A stretch of DNA of 64,000 bases from NCBI GenBank assembly GCA_005116835.1, contig SWDM01000021.1:1-64000 (forward strand), in the 5' to 3' direction. Positions 36,729 through 45,147 of this stretch are shown here, piece after piece. Below the pieces are notes generated by a model that worked only from the letters and a program-made list of their open reading frames with translations, made no database searches and was not told where the DNA came from. Numbering within the stretch: the first letter of the stretch is position 1; each line of letters starts with the position of its first letter. Both the position numbers and the translations under genes were made by a program. The stretch is from Nitrospira sp. GTDB lineage: Bacteria; Nitrospirota; Nitrospiria; Nitrospirales; Nitrospiraceae.

Positions 36729-39395
36729 TTACTCGTGCCGTAGCACCGCCAGCGGCCGTTGGCCGAGGATTCGGTAGGTGCTCGCAAACCCCACGGTCAA
36801 CGTCAGCAACATCGTGAGGAGGAGTCCGAGGCCAAGTACCTGGGGATGTATATTCCAGGGAAGATCGAACACAAACCGCACCAGAGCCCAAGCCAAGACG
36901 CTTCCGAGGGTCAGGCCAATCAACCCAGCAACAGCGCCCAGCAGGACATACTCCATGGCAAAGGCTCGTACAATCAGGCTGCGGGTCGCGCCAAGCGCTT
37001 TCAGAATGACCGATTCATACAGACGCCGGTACCGTGTCGACGCGAGGGCCGCTGCCATGACCAACCCCCCCGCCACGACGCAAAATAACGCCACAGCCCT
37101 GATCGCCAGCGAAAGCCGATCGAGTACCCGCGCAAACCCATCGAGCACGTCGCCGATATGGATCGCGCTGATGTTCGGGAATGACGCGACGACCGCTTGC
37201 TGCAACGGCACTTCTTGTTCCGGTGAGACATGCACCGTGGCCACATAGGTGAAGGGCGCTCCTTCCATCGAGCCCGGGGACAAGATCATGTAGAAATTCG
37301 TCGAGAAGTTTCCCCATTCGACTTTGCGGATACTGCTCACCTCCGCCGACACCGTGGCCCCCTGAACATCGAACTCCACGGTCGAGCCGACCGCGAGACC
37401 TAAATGCATGGCCGCATCTTCCTCCACTGATACCTGCGGGGTCGAGAAGACCTGTCCGGGCTTCCACCATTCCCCCTTGACCAACTTGTTGTCTTTCGGC
37501 AGCTTGTCGAGAAAGGTCAGGACATATTCACGGGTGAAATACCACTGTTTCCCACGTCCCTCTTTCCCCTCTGTACGTTTGTCGCTCTTTTCCGCTCCTT
37601 CTTCCGCTGTGATGACCTGTCCATTAATCGAATGGAGCCGCGAACGTACCAGCGGCATGAGCTCTGGACGCGTTTGGCCTGTCTGTTGCTCGACCAACGA
37701 GACGAATTTTTTCGCTTGATCCGGCTGGATGTCGATAAAGAAAAAGGTCGGGGCATCCGCCGGCCGATTCTCCTGTATCTGTTGGAGCAACGCCTGCTCC
37801 ACTAGCGACACAGTGACAATCGCCATGACGCCGATACCGATGGCGACCATGATCCCCGTCGCCTGGCTCCCCGGCCTTACGACATTACCCAGGGCATAGC
37901 GAAGGCTTAAGACGCGAGGTAATGGCACCCAGGCCAGCCCTCGCACAAACATCCGCGCACAGACAAAAAGGATTGCGATGGCGAAGGACATCGCCCCGAT
38001 AAACAGGAAGCCGATTGACCAGGAACCTGCCTGCCAGACCGAGAGAGCGCAGAGTCCGAGGATGATCCCTCCAGCCGTGCCGACATTCCAGGGATCGGTT
38101 AGCCCCCATTTCACCCACCATCGTGACGGAGAGGTCTCTTGCCCGACCGTCGCCTGTTCCGTATCGCGCCGAAAGATTGCACCAGGGTGAACCTCGCGAA
38201 TCTTCAACAGGGGCCAGAGGGTAAACAGCAGCGTCGACAATAGTCCCAGCGCGGCCCCTTTCAGTAGGGGCCAGACCGAGTACCACGACAATTCAGAGGA
38301 GACGCCTAATTGATCGAGAATGTCTGATGCAAAGAGAGCAGCAGCAAGGGGAGGCAATCCTTTTTGAAGCGCAATTCCCAACAAGATGCCGGAAAAGCTC
38401 CCGATACATCCCAGGAAGATCGCTTGCGCCACATAGGTCGAGACGACCGTGGCCGAATCGGCGCCGATCGCTTTCAAGGTGGCGATGGTTCGTAACTTGT
38501 CCCGCAAAAACGCATGAATCGAGGTTCCGACCCCTAGCCCACCGATGAACAGCGCGGTGAGGCCGATTAGTCCGAGGTAGCGGGAGAGTTGTTCGAGAAA
38601 TTGCCTCAACTGTGACTGGGATGTGCGATAGCTGGATATGCGCGCAGAATCTGATTCCAGCCGATCTCGCAGTTCGGCGCGCAGCGACTCCAGTTGCACA
38701 TCGGCGGCGGTCTTCACCAGATACCGTTCCCGCACACGGCTTCCTGGCTTAATCAGATCCGCCGCCCGTAATCCTTCCTGCGCAATCATGACCCTTGGAC
38801 CCAAGGAAAAGGCATTGGCCATTCGATCCGGTTCGGTCCGCACGAGGCCGGTGATCAGGAACATCGCTTGCCCGATCTTCAAGCGGTCCCCAACCGAGAG
38901 GCCCATCCGAATCAACAGAGACTCCTGCACCACCGCGCCAAAACAAGACTGCCCGCCGCAGCGATTGTTATCCGGGTGGAGCAAGACATCAAGCGATTGG
39001 GCCGGCTCAAGTTTGATCGCTCCGTACAGGGGGTAGGCTGACTCGACTGCTTTCAGTTCAACAATCTGGGTCGATTGGGCCGCAGTGGGCACGAAAGACG
39101 CGCGCGCAGCCATGGCGACAAGCTCGCTCACATGGGTCACGGCCATGTTCCGTTCACTCAGGGAGTTCAGCACTGCCTGACCAACGAGACTCGGGGGACG
39201 AGTGAGGCGAATTTCGAGATCACCGCCTAACAGGCCCCGCGCTTCTCGCGTGACGGCCTGTTCCATATTCGTGCCAAAGAGGGACACTCCGACCAAGGCC
39301 CCAACGCCGATCGCGATACAGGCGAAGAAATAGAGAAAGTGCCGCCAGGCTCCCCTGGTTTCCCGCCAGGCCATTTTCAGGATGAAGTGAATCAC
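36729..39395 (-). CDS. ABC transporter permease, FtsX/YbbP-like
   Basis: About 888 residues with an N-terminal membrane segment, a large periplasmic domain (about 50-260), three membrane segments with an FtsX core, a second membrane pair, a second periplasmic domain and a final FtsX core. This double layout matches YbbP. GTG 39395 overlaps the ATPase stop (GTGA), so the pair is coupled. The family moves lipophilic compounds or lipoproteins or acts as a mechanotransmitter; no lolA/B-like gene is near. FSTNFYMILSPGSMEGAPFTYVATVHV is a typical second-domain block. Confidence 0.88.
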   Translation of the reverse strand: MIHFILKMAWRETRGAWRHFLYFFACIAIGVGALVGVSLFGTNMEQAVTREARGLLGGDLEIRLTRPPSLVGQAVLNSLSERNMAVTHVSELVAMAARASFVPTAAQSTQIVELKAVESAYPLYGAIKLEPAQSLDVLLHPDNNRCGGQSCFGAVVQESLLIRMGLSVGDRLKIGQAMFLITGLVRTEPDRMANAFSLGPRVMIAQEGLRAADLIKPGSRVRERYLVKTAADVQLESLRAELRDRLESDSARISSYRTSQSQLRQFLEQLSRYLGLIGLTALFIGGLGVGTSIHAFLRDKLRTIATLKAIGADSATVVSTYVAQAIFLGCIGSFSGILLGIALQKGLPPLAAALFASDILDQLGVSSELSWYSVWPLLKGAALGLLSTLLFTLWPLLKIREVHPGAIFRRDTEQATVGQETSPSRWWVKWGLTDPWNVGTAGGIILGLCALSVWQAGSWSIGFLFIGAMSFAIAILFVCARMFVRGLAWVPLPRVLSLRYALGNVVRPGSQATGIMVAIGIGVMAIVTVSLVEQALLQQIQENRPADAPTFFFIDIQPDQAKKFVSLVEQQTGQTRPELMPLVRSRLHSINGQVITAEEGAEKSDKRTEGKEGRGKQWYFTREYVLTFLDKLPKDNKLVKGEWWKPGQVFSTPQVSVEEDAAMHLGLAVGSTVEFDVQGATVSAEVSSIRKVEWGNFSTNFYMILSPGSMEGAPFTYVATVHVSPEQEVPLQQAVVASFPNISAIHIGDVLDGFARVLDRLSLAIRAVALFCVVAGGLVMAAALASTRYRRLYESVILKALGATRSLIVRAFAMEYVLLGAVAGLIGLTLGSVLAWALVRFVFDLPWNIHPQVLGLGLLLTMLLTLTVGFASTYRILGQRPLAVLRHE

Positions 39396-40096
39396 CGGAA
39401 TGGCTCTGTACCCCAACGGTTTGGGTCGATGAGGCGGTCGGATTCGATACGGCCGTCGCGCAAGGCAATCACGCGCTCCATCGAGGAGGCCATGGCGTGA
39501 TCGTGCGTGACGAGGACCAGGGTGGTGCCGAAATCGCTATGGAGAGAATCGAGCAGCAGCATCACTTGCTGGCCCGTGGTCGAATCCAGGTTGCCGGTCG
39601 GCTCGTCGGCCAATAGAATCGGTGGGTGGCAGGCGAAGGCTCTGGCCACCGCCACCCGCTGCTGCTCGCCACCTGACAGTTGAACGGGATAATGATGCAG
39701 TCGATCTCCCAACCCGACGGTCTGCAACAGCTCCGTTGCGCGAGCCTGCGCCGTGTTCATCCCTGCCAACTCCAGCGGCACCAGAACATTTTCCAGGGCT
39801 GTGAGGGTGGGAATAAGATGAAAGGATTGAAAGATGTAGCCGATGTGATCGCGACGAAAGCGCGCCAAGGCACTCTCACGCATCGTTGAGATCTCTACGC
39901 CGTTCAATGTGATAGAGCCGGAGGTCGGGCGATCCAGTCCCGCAATGAGGCCCAGCAAGGTGGACTTCCCGCTTCCGGAAGGGCCGACGATGGCCACCCG
40001 CTGCTTATCGGGAATCTCAAGCGTGACATCGTCGAGGATCGTGATCTGATGGCCGCCGCCGGCCAAGCGCATTGTCAGATGAGAGAGAGAAATCAT
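39392..40096 (-). CDS. ABC transporter ATP-binding protein, LolD/YbbA-like
   Basis: About 234 residues of the MacB/LolD type: Walker A GPSGSGKST, Q-loop YIFQSFHLIPTLTALENV, signature LSGGEQQRVAVARA, Walker B ILLADEPTGNLD, H-loop VTHD. ATG 40096 starts the conserved MISLSHLT; an upstream frame reaches into the shared promoter with the esterase. Partner of the permease that follows. Confidence 0.93.
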   Translation of the reverse strand: MISLSHLTMRLAGGGHQITILDDVTLEIPDKQRVAIVGPSGSGKSTLLGLIAGLDRPTSGSITLNGVEISTMRESALARFRRDHIGYIFQSFHLIPTLTALENVLVPLELAGMNTAQARATELLQTVGLGDRLHHYPVQLSGGEQQRVAVARAFACHPPILLADEPTGNLDSTTGQQVMLLLDSLHSDFGTTLVLVTHDHAMASSMERVIALRDGRIESDRLIDPNRWGTEPFR

Positions 40097-40149
40097 GTTG
40101 TCGGTCAGGCTCCCGCAATATTGTTCAGGTACAAGGTATATTATACTGG

Positions 40150-40860
40150 ATGACGATGCGCCGCTCATGGATTCTCACAAAACTATTTTGCTGCCTCTTC
40201 TTGATCCTTCTCTGCTGGTACGACCGTAGCGCTACAACCGCCTCTCAACTTCCGTCGTCGAACCCTCCTCGCGAGGCTGTGGGACCAAAGCCTGTCTCGG
40301 TCGAACGTCCCAGCATCGTCGCCTTCGGCGACAGCCTGACGGCTGGCTTAGGTGTGCAGCCGGATCAATCGTATCCCGCGCGCCTGCAACGGACGTTGGA
40401 CGCAGCTGGCTATGTCTATCGAGTCGTAAATGCGGGGGTCAGTGGCGAGACGACGGCCGGCGGAGCCAGAAGGGTCTCCTGGGTACTGAAAAGCAATCCG
40501 GCAATCGTCATTCTGGAACTCGGTGGCAACGATGGACTTCGCGGTCTCAGTCTGCAGGAAACGAAAGCCAATCTCGAACGAATCATTCAGCAACTTCAAC
40601 AAGCTTCGGTTACTGTTGTGTTAGCGGGAATGAAGCTCCCCCCGAATTATGGTAAGGACTATACCGATGGGTTTGAATCGCTCTACCAGGCCTTAGCGAA
40701 ACAGTATCGCCTGACACTGATCCCGTTTTTTCTCGATGGTGTGGCAGGCTCGTCCTCGCTCAACCAGGCAGACGGTATACATCCGACCGGAGAAGGCTAT
40801 CGAATAATTGTCGAGAAGATCCTCCCAACGCTTGAGCCGCTGTTGGATAGAAAACGGTGA
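40150..40860 (+). CDS. TesA-like SGNH-family arylesterase/lysophospholipase
   Basis: About 236 residues. Membrane/signal segment (ILTKLFCCLFLILLCW), then the SGNH hydrolase blocks: GDSLTAGLG (nucleophile Ser), NAGVSGETTAGG, LELGGNDGLRG and DGIHPTGEGY (catalytic Asp/His). Probably periplasmic esterase/thioesterase. Divergent from the YbbA/YbbP-like ABC genes with 53 bases between starts, the same arrangement as tesA-ybbA-ybbP in E. coli, which supports the assignment. Confidence 0.9.
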   Translation: MTMRRSWILTKLFCCLFLILLCWYDRSATTASQLPSSNPPREAVGPKPVSVERPSIVAFGDSLTAGLGVQPDQSYPARLQRTLDAAGYVYRVVNAGVSGETTAGGARRVSWVLKSNPAIVILELGGNDGLRGLSLQETKANLERIIQQLQQASVTVVLAGMKLPPNYGKDYTDGFESLYQALAKQYRLTLIPFFLDGVAGSSSLNQADGIHPTGEGYRIIVEKILPTLEPLLDRKR

Positions 40861-40927
40861 GTGTGATTCAGCCCGCCTTCTTCGTGAAGCGAGCGAGACT
40901 TGCGAGAAAAGCGGGACGGGGGAGACG

Positions 40928-40992
40928 GACGACAGTTCGAGGTCCGACGTTCGAGATTTTCGAAACGTCGAACCCAGAACTTCGAATTTCGT
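40928..40992. repeat. Heptad-period palindromic repeat (GTTCGAG type)
   Basis: GTTCGAG GTCCGAC GTTCGAG ATTTTCG AAACGTC GAACCCA GAACTTC GAATTTC run in seven-base register with an inverted right half. Located between the convergent esterase and SmbP-like genes. Confidence 0.75.
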
Positions 40993-40998
40993 GTCGCG

Positions 40999-41298
40999 CT
41001 ACTTTTTCTTGCCCTTCGGCTTCTGCGCGGCTTGCTCGGCATGTGCCAGCGATTCTTCCGCATGCTTCATCGATTCCTTCGCATGCTCGAGGGCTTCCTT
41101 CGCGTGAGCGTTGTCGCTTCCTTTGATGGCTTCTTCCAGATGCGTGATGGCTTCGTTCTCGTGTGCAATGCCTTCCTTGGCATGCTTGATGACTTCCGCG
41201 ACATGCCCGTTTTCGCCTGCGAACGCGGGACTCGTCATTCCTCCCGCGATAAGACCACAGACAGCGACTGCCATAACGACGGCTTTCACTCGGCTCAT
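40999..41298 (-). CDS. SmbP-like small metal-binding protein
   Basis: About 99 residues: signal peptide (to TSPAFA), then heptad-style repeats rich in His, Ala, Glu and Lys (VIKHAKEGIAHENEAITHLEEA, EALEHAKESMKHAEESLAHAEQA), as in SmbP of Nitrosomonas europaea, a periplasmic four-helix protein binding copper and other divalent metals. ATG 41298 with AAGGAGGAG. A paralogue is at 44708. The tail PKGKKK is basic. Confidence 0.88.
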   Translation of the reverse strand: MSRVKAVVMAVAVCGLIAGGMTSPAFAGENGHVAEVIKHAKEGIAHENEAITHLEEAIKGSDNAHAKEALEHAKESMKHAEESLAHAEQAAQKPKGKKK

Positions 41299-41363
41299 AA
41301 CTCCTCCTTTGTGATGGTGGACTCGTAAACGGAACAGGATCATACATCAACGACAGACATTTG

Positions 41364-41385
41364 TTAACCCACATTATTCATGACG
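41364..41385 (-). mobile_element. Solo end of the MITE-like element
   Basis: TTAACCCACATTATTCATGA matches the terminal inverted repeat of the element at 58274-58542 (right end, inverted), but the following DNA does not continue the element. Either a decayed copy or a related element with different interior. Confidence 0.5.
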
Positions 41386-41410
41386 TCTCTCGATTCTTCT
41401 CCCCGAAGGG

Positions 41411-41447
41411 CCGGGGACTCGGAGGGAGGCCACCTCCGATTCCCCGG
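41411..41447 (-). terminator. Strong hairpin downstream of the HTH gene
   Basis: CCGGGGA-C-TCGGAG pairs with CTCCGA-T-TCCCCGG around a short GGAGGCCA loop. No T tract follows on either strand, so it is a hairpin with possible terminator or mRNA-end function for the minus-strand HTH gene. Confidence 0.5.
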
Positions 41448-41471
41448 GCAGGTCTGGTAGAGAGGAGGCAA

Positions 41472-41750
41472 CTACCGGACCCGTTTTCTGCTCTTTGTTA
41501 CTGTGTTCTTTTTCATGCCCTTGGCCCGCACTGGAGCCGCTTTCTTCGGCGAATCATTCCGAGCATTCCTGTAATCGATCCGAGCCTCCTCAACAAGCCC
41601 GCTCACCGATGCCTGAAACACCCGCAAGCTGCCACGTCCGATCTTGGTGGCGCGCAAACGGCCTTCCTCGATCCACCGGTAGATCGTCCACTTACTGACC
41701 TTCAACAACTTGGCCGTTTCTTGGATGCGAAGTAACACCGGTTCCACCAT
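41472..41750 (-). CDS. Excisionase-type helix-turn-helix protein
   Basis: 92 residues: a winged MerR/excisionase HTH (LLRIQETAKLLKVSKWTIYRWIEEGRLRATKIGRGSLRVF, residues 6-45) followed by a basic tail (KGMKKNTVTKSRKRVR). Such proteins bind DNA as small regulators or as recombination directionality factors. No integrase is present, so a local regulator of the metal genes is as likely as a mobile-element relic. ATG start. Confidence 0.85.
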   Translation of the reverse strand: MVEPVLLRIQETAKLLKVSKWTIYRWIEEGRLRATKIGRGSLRVFQASVSGLVEEARIDYRNARNDSPKKAAPVRAKGMKKNTVTKSRKRVR

Positions 41751-41783
41751 TTACCTATCCAGCAGGCATAAGAAGGGAATGAG

Positions 41784-42086
41784 TTACTTCATCACCTGTC
41801 CGGTGCAATGCCAGCCGTCACCCTTGACCCCATTCACCGCCGCGGCCAGTTGATTCGCTTTAACCTTCTCTCCGTCAAGCGTCACCACGGCATGGCCTTT
41901 CATGCTCTTGAGATCCACACCCTTCACACCAGACAGTTTCGTCAATGCCGCTTCCACATCGCCAAGATAGGCCTCGCAAAATTTTCCGCCGAGCATCAAC
42001 ATGATCTTTTGTTCGCCGGCAAAGACCGGCGTCGTCACCGCACAAATGAATCCGATCAGACAGCCAACCTTGATGATGGTATTCAT
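41784..42086 (-). CDS. Periplasmic HMA-like protein
   Basis: About 100 residues: signal peptide (to PVFA) and an HMA-like ferredoxin fold (YLGDVEAALTKLSGVKGVDLKSMKGHAVVTLDGEKVKANQLAAAV). The usual CxxC metal loop is replaced: only single Cys residues occur (GGKFCEAY and WHCTG), so metal binding would be atypical. ATG 42086 has AGGAGGG six bases upstream; ATG 42092 would abut it. A short open frame ending MTNQQEG stops by overlapping ATG 42092, possibly a leader. Confidence 0.75.
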   Translation of the reverse strand: MNTIIKVGCLIGFICAVTTPVFAGEQKIMLMLGGKFCEAYLGDVEAALTKLSGVKGVDLKSMKGHAVVTLDGEKVKANQLAAAVNGVKGDGWHCTGQVMK

Positions 42087-42269
42087 GGTCATCCCTCCTG
42101 TTGATTCGTCATAAGTTTCCCCTCACCGCGATCCACCCGTACAGGGTAATTCCATCTTGCTGCAAGCGCGCGATGCACCGAATCGGCAAACTGATCAGGC
42201 GTCTCGCCGCCTGGCGCATACCGTACCAATCGTCACGACCCGGGTAGAGAGACCGAAGGCCTGTCTCGT

Positions 42270-42356
42270 CTGTCTGGTCTATTCGGTCTGTCTCGTGTGT
42301 TTGGTCGAATAAAACCAACCTGATAGACCAGATAGACCAAATCAACCAGATAGACC
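42270..42356. repeat. Dispersed palindromic repeat with 9-nt period
   Basis: CTGTCTGGT CTATTCGGT CTGTCTCGT GTGTTTGGT on the left and ATAGACCAG ATAGACCAA ATCAACCAG ATAGACCAG on the right, nine-base register, inverted. It is followed by TTCAGCCTTCAGCCTGAAC of the heptad type. It lies in the 42093-42580 gap, whose other content is the two-hairpin element and a 47-codon frame I cannot identify. Confidence 0.8.
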
Positions 42357-42409
42357 AGTTCAGCCTTCAGCCTGAACCCCTGCCTTGCGACAACCAATCG
42401 AATAAATAA

Positions 42410-42484
42410 CCGGGGCGGAGGCACTGAGGAGGAAGCACCCGCGCCCCGGATCAGTCCGAGCAAGGCGGGCAACCAAACTCGGAC
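42410..42484 (-). ncRNA. Two-hairpin element, copy 1
   Basis: On the minus strand GTCCGAG..CTCGGAC (7 bp, 17-base loop TTTGGTTGCCCGCCTTG) is followed after five bases by CCGGGGCG..CGCCCCGG, extended by GGGTGC/GTGCCT and closed by a TTCCTCCTCA loop. The same design with compensatory base changes occurs at 47356 and 47460. Strand is uncertain. It lies between the LCAWACQ gene and the HMA-like gene. It matches no riboswitch I recognise. Confidence 0.55.
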
Positions 42485-42580
42485 ATCGATAGATCAATAC
42501 CGTAAGTTATGTGGCGCGAGACTGAGATCGAATAAAGGAGCGCGAGGGGAATCAGACTGAAACAGGCCGCTCGGAGCTCC

Positions 42581-42928
42581 TTATCCGATGAGGGCGAAGG
42601 GCACCGACGGAGGCGCACGGGAGCGGAGGAGAGAAGAAGAGAGTGAAGGGACTTCCCGATGGAAAGACAAAACCGCCGGCTGAACGACCGGACTCAAGGC
42701 TAACGCCGGCGACTCAGGTATCAGCCCGGCATCGGACGCAGCCTGACAGGCCCAAGCACAGAGCGCATTGTGCGGAGCAGATCCCTGCGATCCATGGTGC
42801 GCATGATTATTGGAGGGATCGACATGACTGAACGCGCAGCTCGCTGCCATCACCGCGAGCGACGCATAGACCAGGGCCACGAACCCTGCGACCAGAACAG
42901 CACTGCGTGATACGCCAGAGCGAATCAT
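42581..42928 (-). CDS. Small exported LCAWACQ protein, copy 1
   Basis: About 115 residues. N-terminal membrane/signal segment (SAVLVAGFVALVYASLAVMA), a His-rich stretch (SHVDPSNNHAHHG), the motif LCAWACQAASDAGL, and a C-terminal SRAPP. The paralogue at 47672 shares this plan. Resembles in style small exported metal-resistance proteins of DUF2946/CopL type, an inference only. ATG 42928 has GGAGAG four bases upstream; longer frames lack support. A conserved upstream motif lies about 40-85 bases before the start. Confidence 0.7.
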   Translation of the reverse strand: MIRSGVSRSAVLVAGFVALVYASLAVMAASCAFSHVDPSNNHAHHGSQGSAPHNALCAWACQAASDAGLIPESPALALSPVVQPAVLSFHREVPSLSSSLLRSRAPPSVPFALIG

Positions 42929-43252
42929 CACTCTCTCCATCATGCCACTTTTATACTCGTCAACCGAGCATCTGTCTACCGATGGATGCTCATGGTTGCT
43001 ACAAATTTCGTAACTATTCAGGTAGCAGGTCGATAGGCTGAAGGCTTTTAGGGGCTGGGTTTCTTGTGCAACGAGGATACAGCTTCCACCCAAACCTTCA
43101 CTTTTCCGTGGAGATGGTTATTCCAGATTGGATCAGTTTCGAGAAGAAGTGATTTGTATACATTCATCGAGTAGGGCAGGAGGAAAAGGCGGTGAGAGGT
43201 ATCCACCAATCATCGCGCGCTCGAGTATAATACGGCGGCGGAGGACGATGGG
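42929..43252. other. Control region between LCAWACQ-1 and the CcdA-like gene
   Basis: No gene. At 42971-43014 (minus strand sense) lies TTACGAAATTTGTAGCAACC followed by GAGCATCCATCGGTAGAC, recurring at 48056 and, in part, at 50586 and 51571. ATAGGCTGAAGGC at about 43034 belongs to the heptad-type TTCAGCC family also seen at 51541 and 58853. Confidence 0.55.
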
Positions 43253-44149
43253 ATGAGAGAGACAATTACGCAGGGTGCAACCCCGGCGATTGCACCGGCG
43301 CAAGTGGAGCAAGCGGCTCGACCCAGGCCGGTGATCCACGCGCTCCTTTTCGTGTTCGGCTTTTCGGTCATCTTTGTCGCCCTGGGCGTGGTGATGAGCG
43401 GCGTCGGCCAGCTGGTATTTGACCTCCGGGAGCCGCTAGCCCGGATCGGGGGAGTCGTCGTCATCCTGTTCGGCCTGGCGACAATGGGCCTGTTCGGCGC
43501 TCTATCGGGGAGGTTGGGCCGTTTGGAAGATTCCTCCGCTGGAGAGGGCGGGCACTGGTGGCGGCTACCGGTCGGCTGGATGAAAGGCGGGATTGACTTC
43601 TTCCTTCGATATTTCTACGCCGACACCCGTGTTGATTGGGGCAAGCGCAGCGGCAGCGGCTATATGTCTTCCCTCCTCATGGGCATGTTCTTCTCGGCTG
43701 GTTGGACGCCCTGCATCGGCCCGACGCTGGGCGCGATTCTGGCGCTGGGCTATAGCACTGCGACTATTGGCCAGGGCGCATTGCTGCTATCGGGTTATTC
43801 GCTGGGCTTGGGGATTCCCTTCCTGCTCTTTGCGCTGGCGCTGGATCGCGCGCGCGGCCTGTTACGCTCGCTCAAGCGCCACATACGGACGATTCAGTTG
43901 ATCAACGGCGCGTTGCTCATATTCATCGGTCTCGCCCTCCTGTCGAAACAATTGGCAGTCATCGCTCAATGGGCGCAGGAGAATAATCTTTATCTGGAGG
44001 CTGGTTCCCTGGGCGGGACGACGCCCACCTTTTTCATCGCTATCCTGGCCGGGCTGCTCTCCTTCCTTTCGCCCTGCGTCCTGCCCCTGGTGCCGGCCTA
44101 CGTCTTTTATCTGACCGGGCGCACGCTCTCGAAGACCACAGCCAATTGA
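43253..44149 (+). CDS. CcdA/DsbD-like thiol-redox membrane protein, apparently circularly permuted
   Basis: 298 residues, about six membrane segments. CcdA carries reducing power across the membrane through two Cys, normally PCxxP in the first segment and TPC in the fourth. Here GWTPCIGP is at 151-157 (C154), but the segment AGLLSFLSPCVLPLVPAY (C275) that should come first is at the C-terminus, so the order is TM2-TM6 then TM1. The protein N-terminus (residues 1-26) looks like the normal TM1-TM2 loop. A Trp-rich insert (85-140) follows TM3. ATG with GGAGG upstream. Possible partner: the cytochrome c gene next door. Confidence 0.8.
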   Translation: MRETITQGATPAIAPAQVEQAARPRPVIHALLFVFGFSVIFVALGVVMSGVGQLVFDLREPLARIGGVVVILFGLATMGLFGALSGRLGRLEDSSAGEGGHWWRLPVGWMKGGIDFFLRYFYADTRVDWGKRSGSGYMSSLLMGMFFSAGWTPCIGPTLGAILALGYSTATIGQGALLLSGYSLGLGIPFLLFALALDRARGLLRSLKRHIRTIQLINGALLIFIGLALLSKQLAVIAQWAQENNLYLEAGSLGGTTPTFFIAILAGLLSFLSPCVLPLVPAYVFYLTGRTLSKTTAN

Positions 44150-44185
44150 AGGCGCTCGACAAGGATTTCCCTCACGGGAGGCCTG

Positions 44186-44551
44186 CTACGATTTCGCGTG
44201 GCGGCTCAAATAGCGGATGATAGCCTCCCTTTCTGGTTCTGTCATCGGCGGGAGCCCTTTTTCGTGGATCAGACGGTCCATTCTGGTCAGTTCTTCCTGC
44301 CATTCCGCCAGCGTCCGGAACCGCGGATCCGGCACCCCATGGGTTATCCCATGGTCTCCAAAGGGCTTGCCGTGGCAAGCTCCACAACGTTGCGCGAACA
44401 CCCGTCCATCGGGACTGTCCAGGTCCGGGATTCCGGTAAACACCCCGCCACACCCTACCACCCACATCAGTGCCAACAGTCCCGTGACAAAACTTCGTAT
44501 GCGTTGGGCACTCCGGATTTCTTTCCAGAAACTTTTAGCAAGGTTGACCAT
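44186..44551 (-). CDS. Monoheme cytochrome c lipoprotein
   Basis: 121 residues: membrane segment with lipobox VVGC, then a class I cytochrome domain with heme motif CGACHG and probable axial Met in LPPMTEPEREAIIRYL. Likely attached to the periplasmic membrane face as an electron carrier. Convergent with the CcdA-like gene (37 bases), whose product could serve cytochrome maturation. ATG with GGGAG upstream. Confidence 0.9.
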   Translation of the reverse strand: MVNLAKSFWKEIRSAQRIRSFVTGLLALMWVVGCGGVFTGIPDLDSPDGRVFAQRCGACHGKPFGDHGITHGVPDPRFRTLAEWQEELTRMDRLIHEKGLPPMTEPEREAIIRYLSRHAKS

Positions 44552-44707
44552 TACACGCTCCCTATCTCACAGCGTCAGAGCGAACAGAGTAAAGATGACA
44601 CGAACATGCCGTCGATCAGCAAAGTTCTAAAGTGCCACAATAGTTATTCCGCATCCTGATAGTGATGCCGGTGGCAGCAGGCGAAGGCAGCACAATGCTC
44701 TGCTGCC

Positions 44708-45028
44708 CTACTTGTGCTCCTGTTTCCCTTCCATGCAACACATCGTCTTCTTCGCCGCCATCTCGGCATGAGCGATGGATTGCTCCGCGTGAGCAATCGC
44801 TTCATTCGCATGTCGCAGCGCTTCTTTGGCATGCGCATCGCCGGTTCCCTTGACGGATTCTTCGATGTGCTTGATCGCTTCCTTCGTATGCGCAACCCCT
44901 TCCTTGGCATGTTTGATCACTTCTTGGCTATGATCTTCTCCTTTCTCCGCCAACGAGAGAGCCGGCTGCAGGCTCAGTCCCACGCCAAGTATCGCCACTG
45001 CCATGACCATCTTCCATGTGTGTTTCAT
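44708..45028 (-). CDS. SmbP-like small metal-binding protein (second copy)
   Basis: About 106 residues. Signal peptide (to ALSLA), then VIKHAKEGVAHTKEAIKHIEESVKG and EALRHANEAIAHAEQSIAHAEMA, repeats nearly superimposable on the copy at 40999. It differs by a Cys-containing tail (KTMCCMEGKQEHK) that could add a thiol metal site. ATG 45028 with AAGGAGGG eight bases upstream. Confidence 0.88.
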   Translation of the reverse strand: MKHTWKMVMAVAILGVGLSLQPALSLAEKGEDHSQEVIKHAKEGVAHTKEAIKHIEESVKGTGDAHAKEALRHANEAIAHAEQSIAHAEMAAKKTMCCMEGKQEHK

Positions 45029-45147
45029 TGCACGTCCCTCCTTGATTGTGAATGGACCCCTACGAACTACTTGAGCACCCGCTGTACGCTCCCAAGAAAT
45101 TAAAGTCAAACGGAGCTGGACAGGGTCTCCCTCCCTCGCTTTTCTTC

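Noticed and set aside
42109-42260. Frame RLVRYAPGGETPDQFADSVHRALAARW on the minus strand before the HMA-like gene
   Set aside because: Protein-like composition but no credible start and no family recognised; at most a remnant.
42233-42472. Open frame starting PALLGLIRGAGASSSVPPPR, with a similar one near 47418
   Set aside because: Both are readings through the two-hairpin element; similarity is at DNA level and the tails differ.
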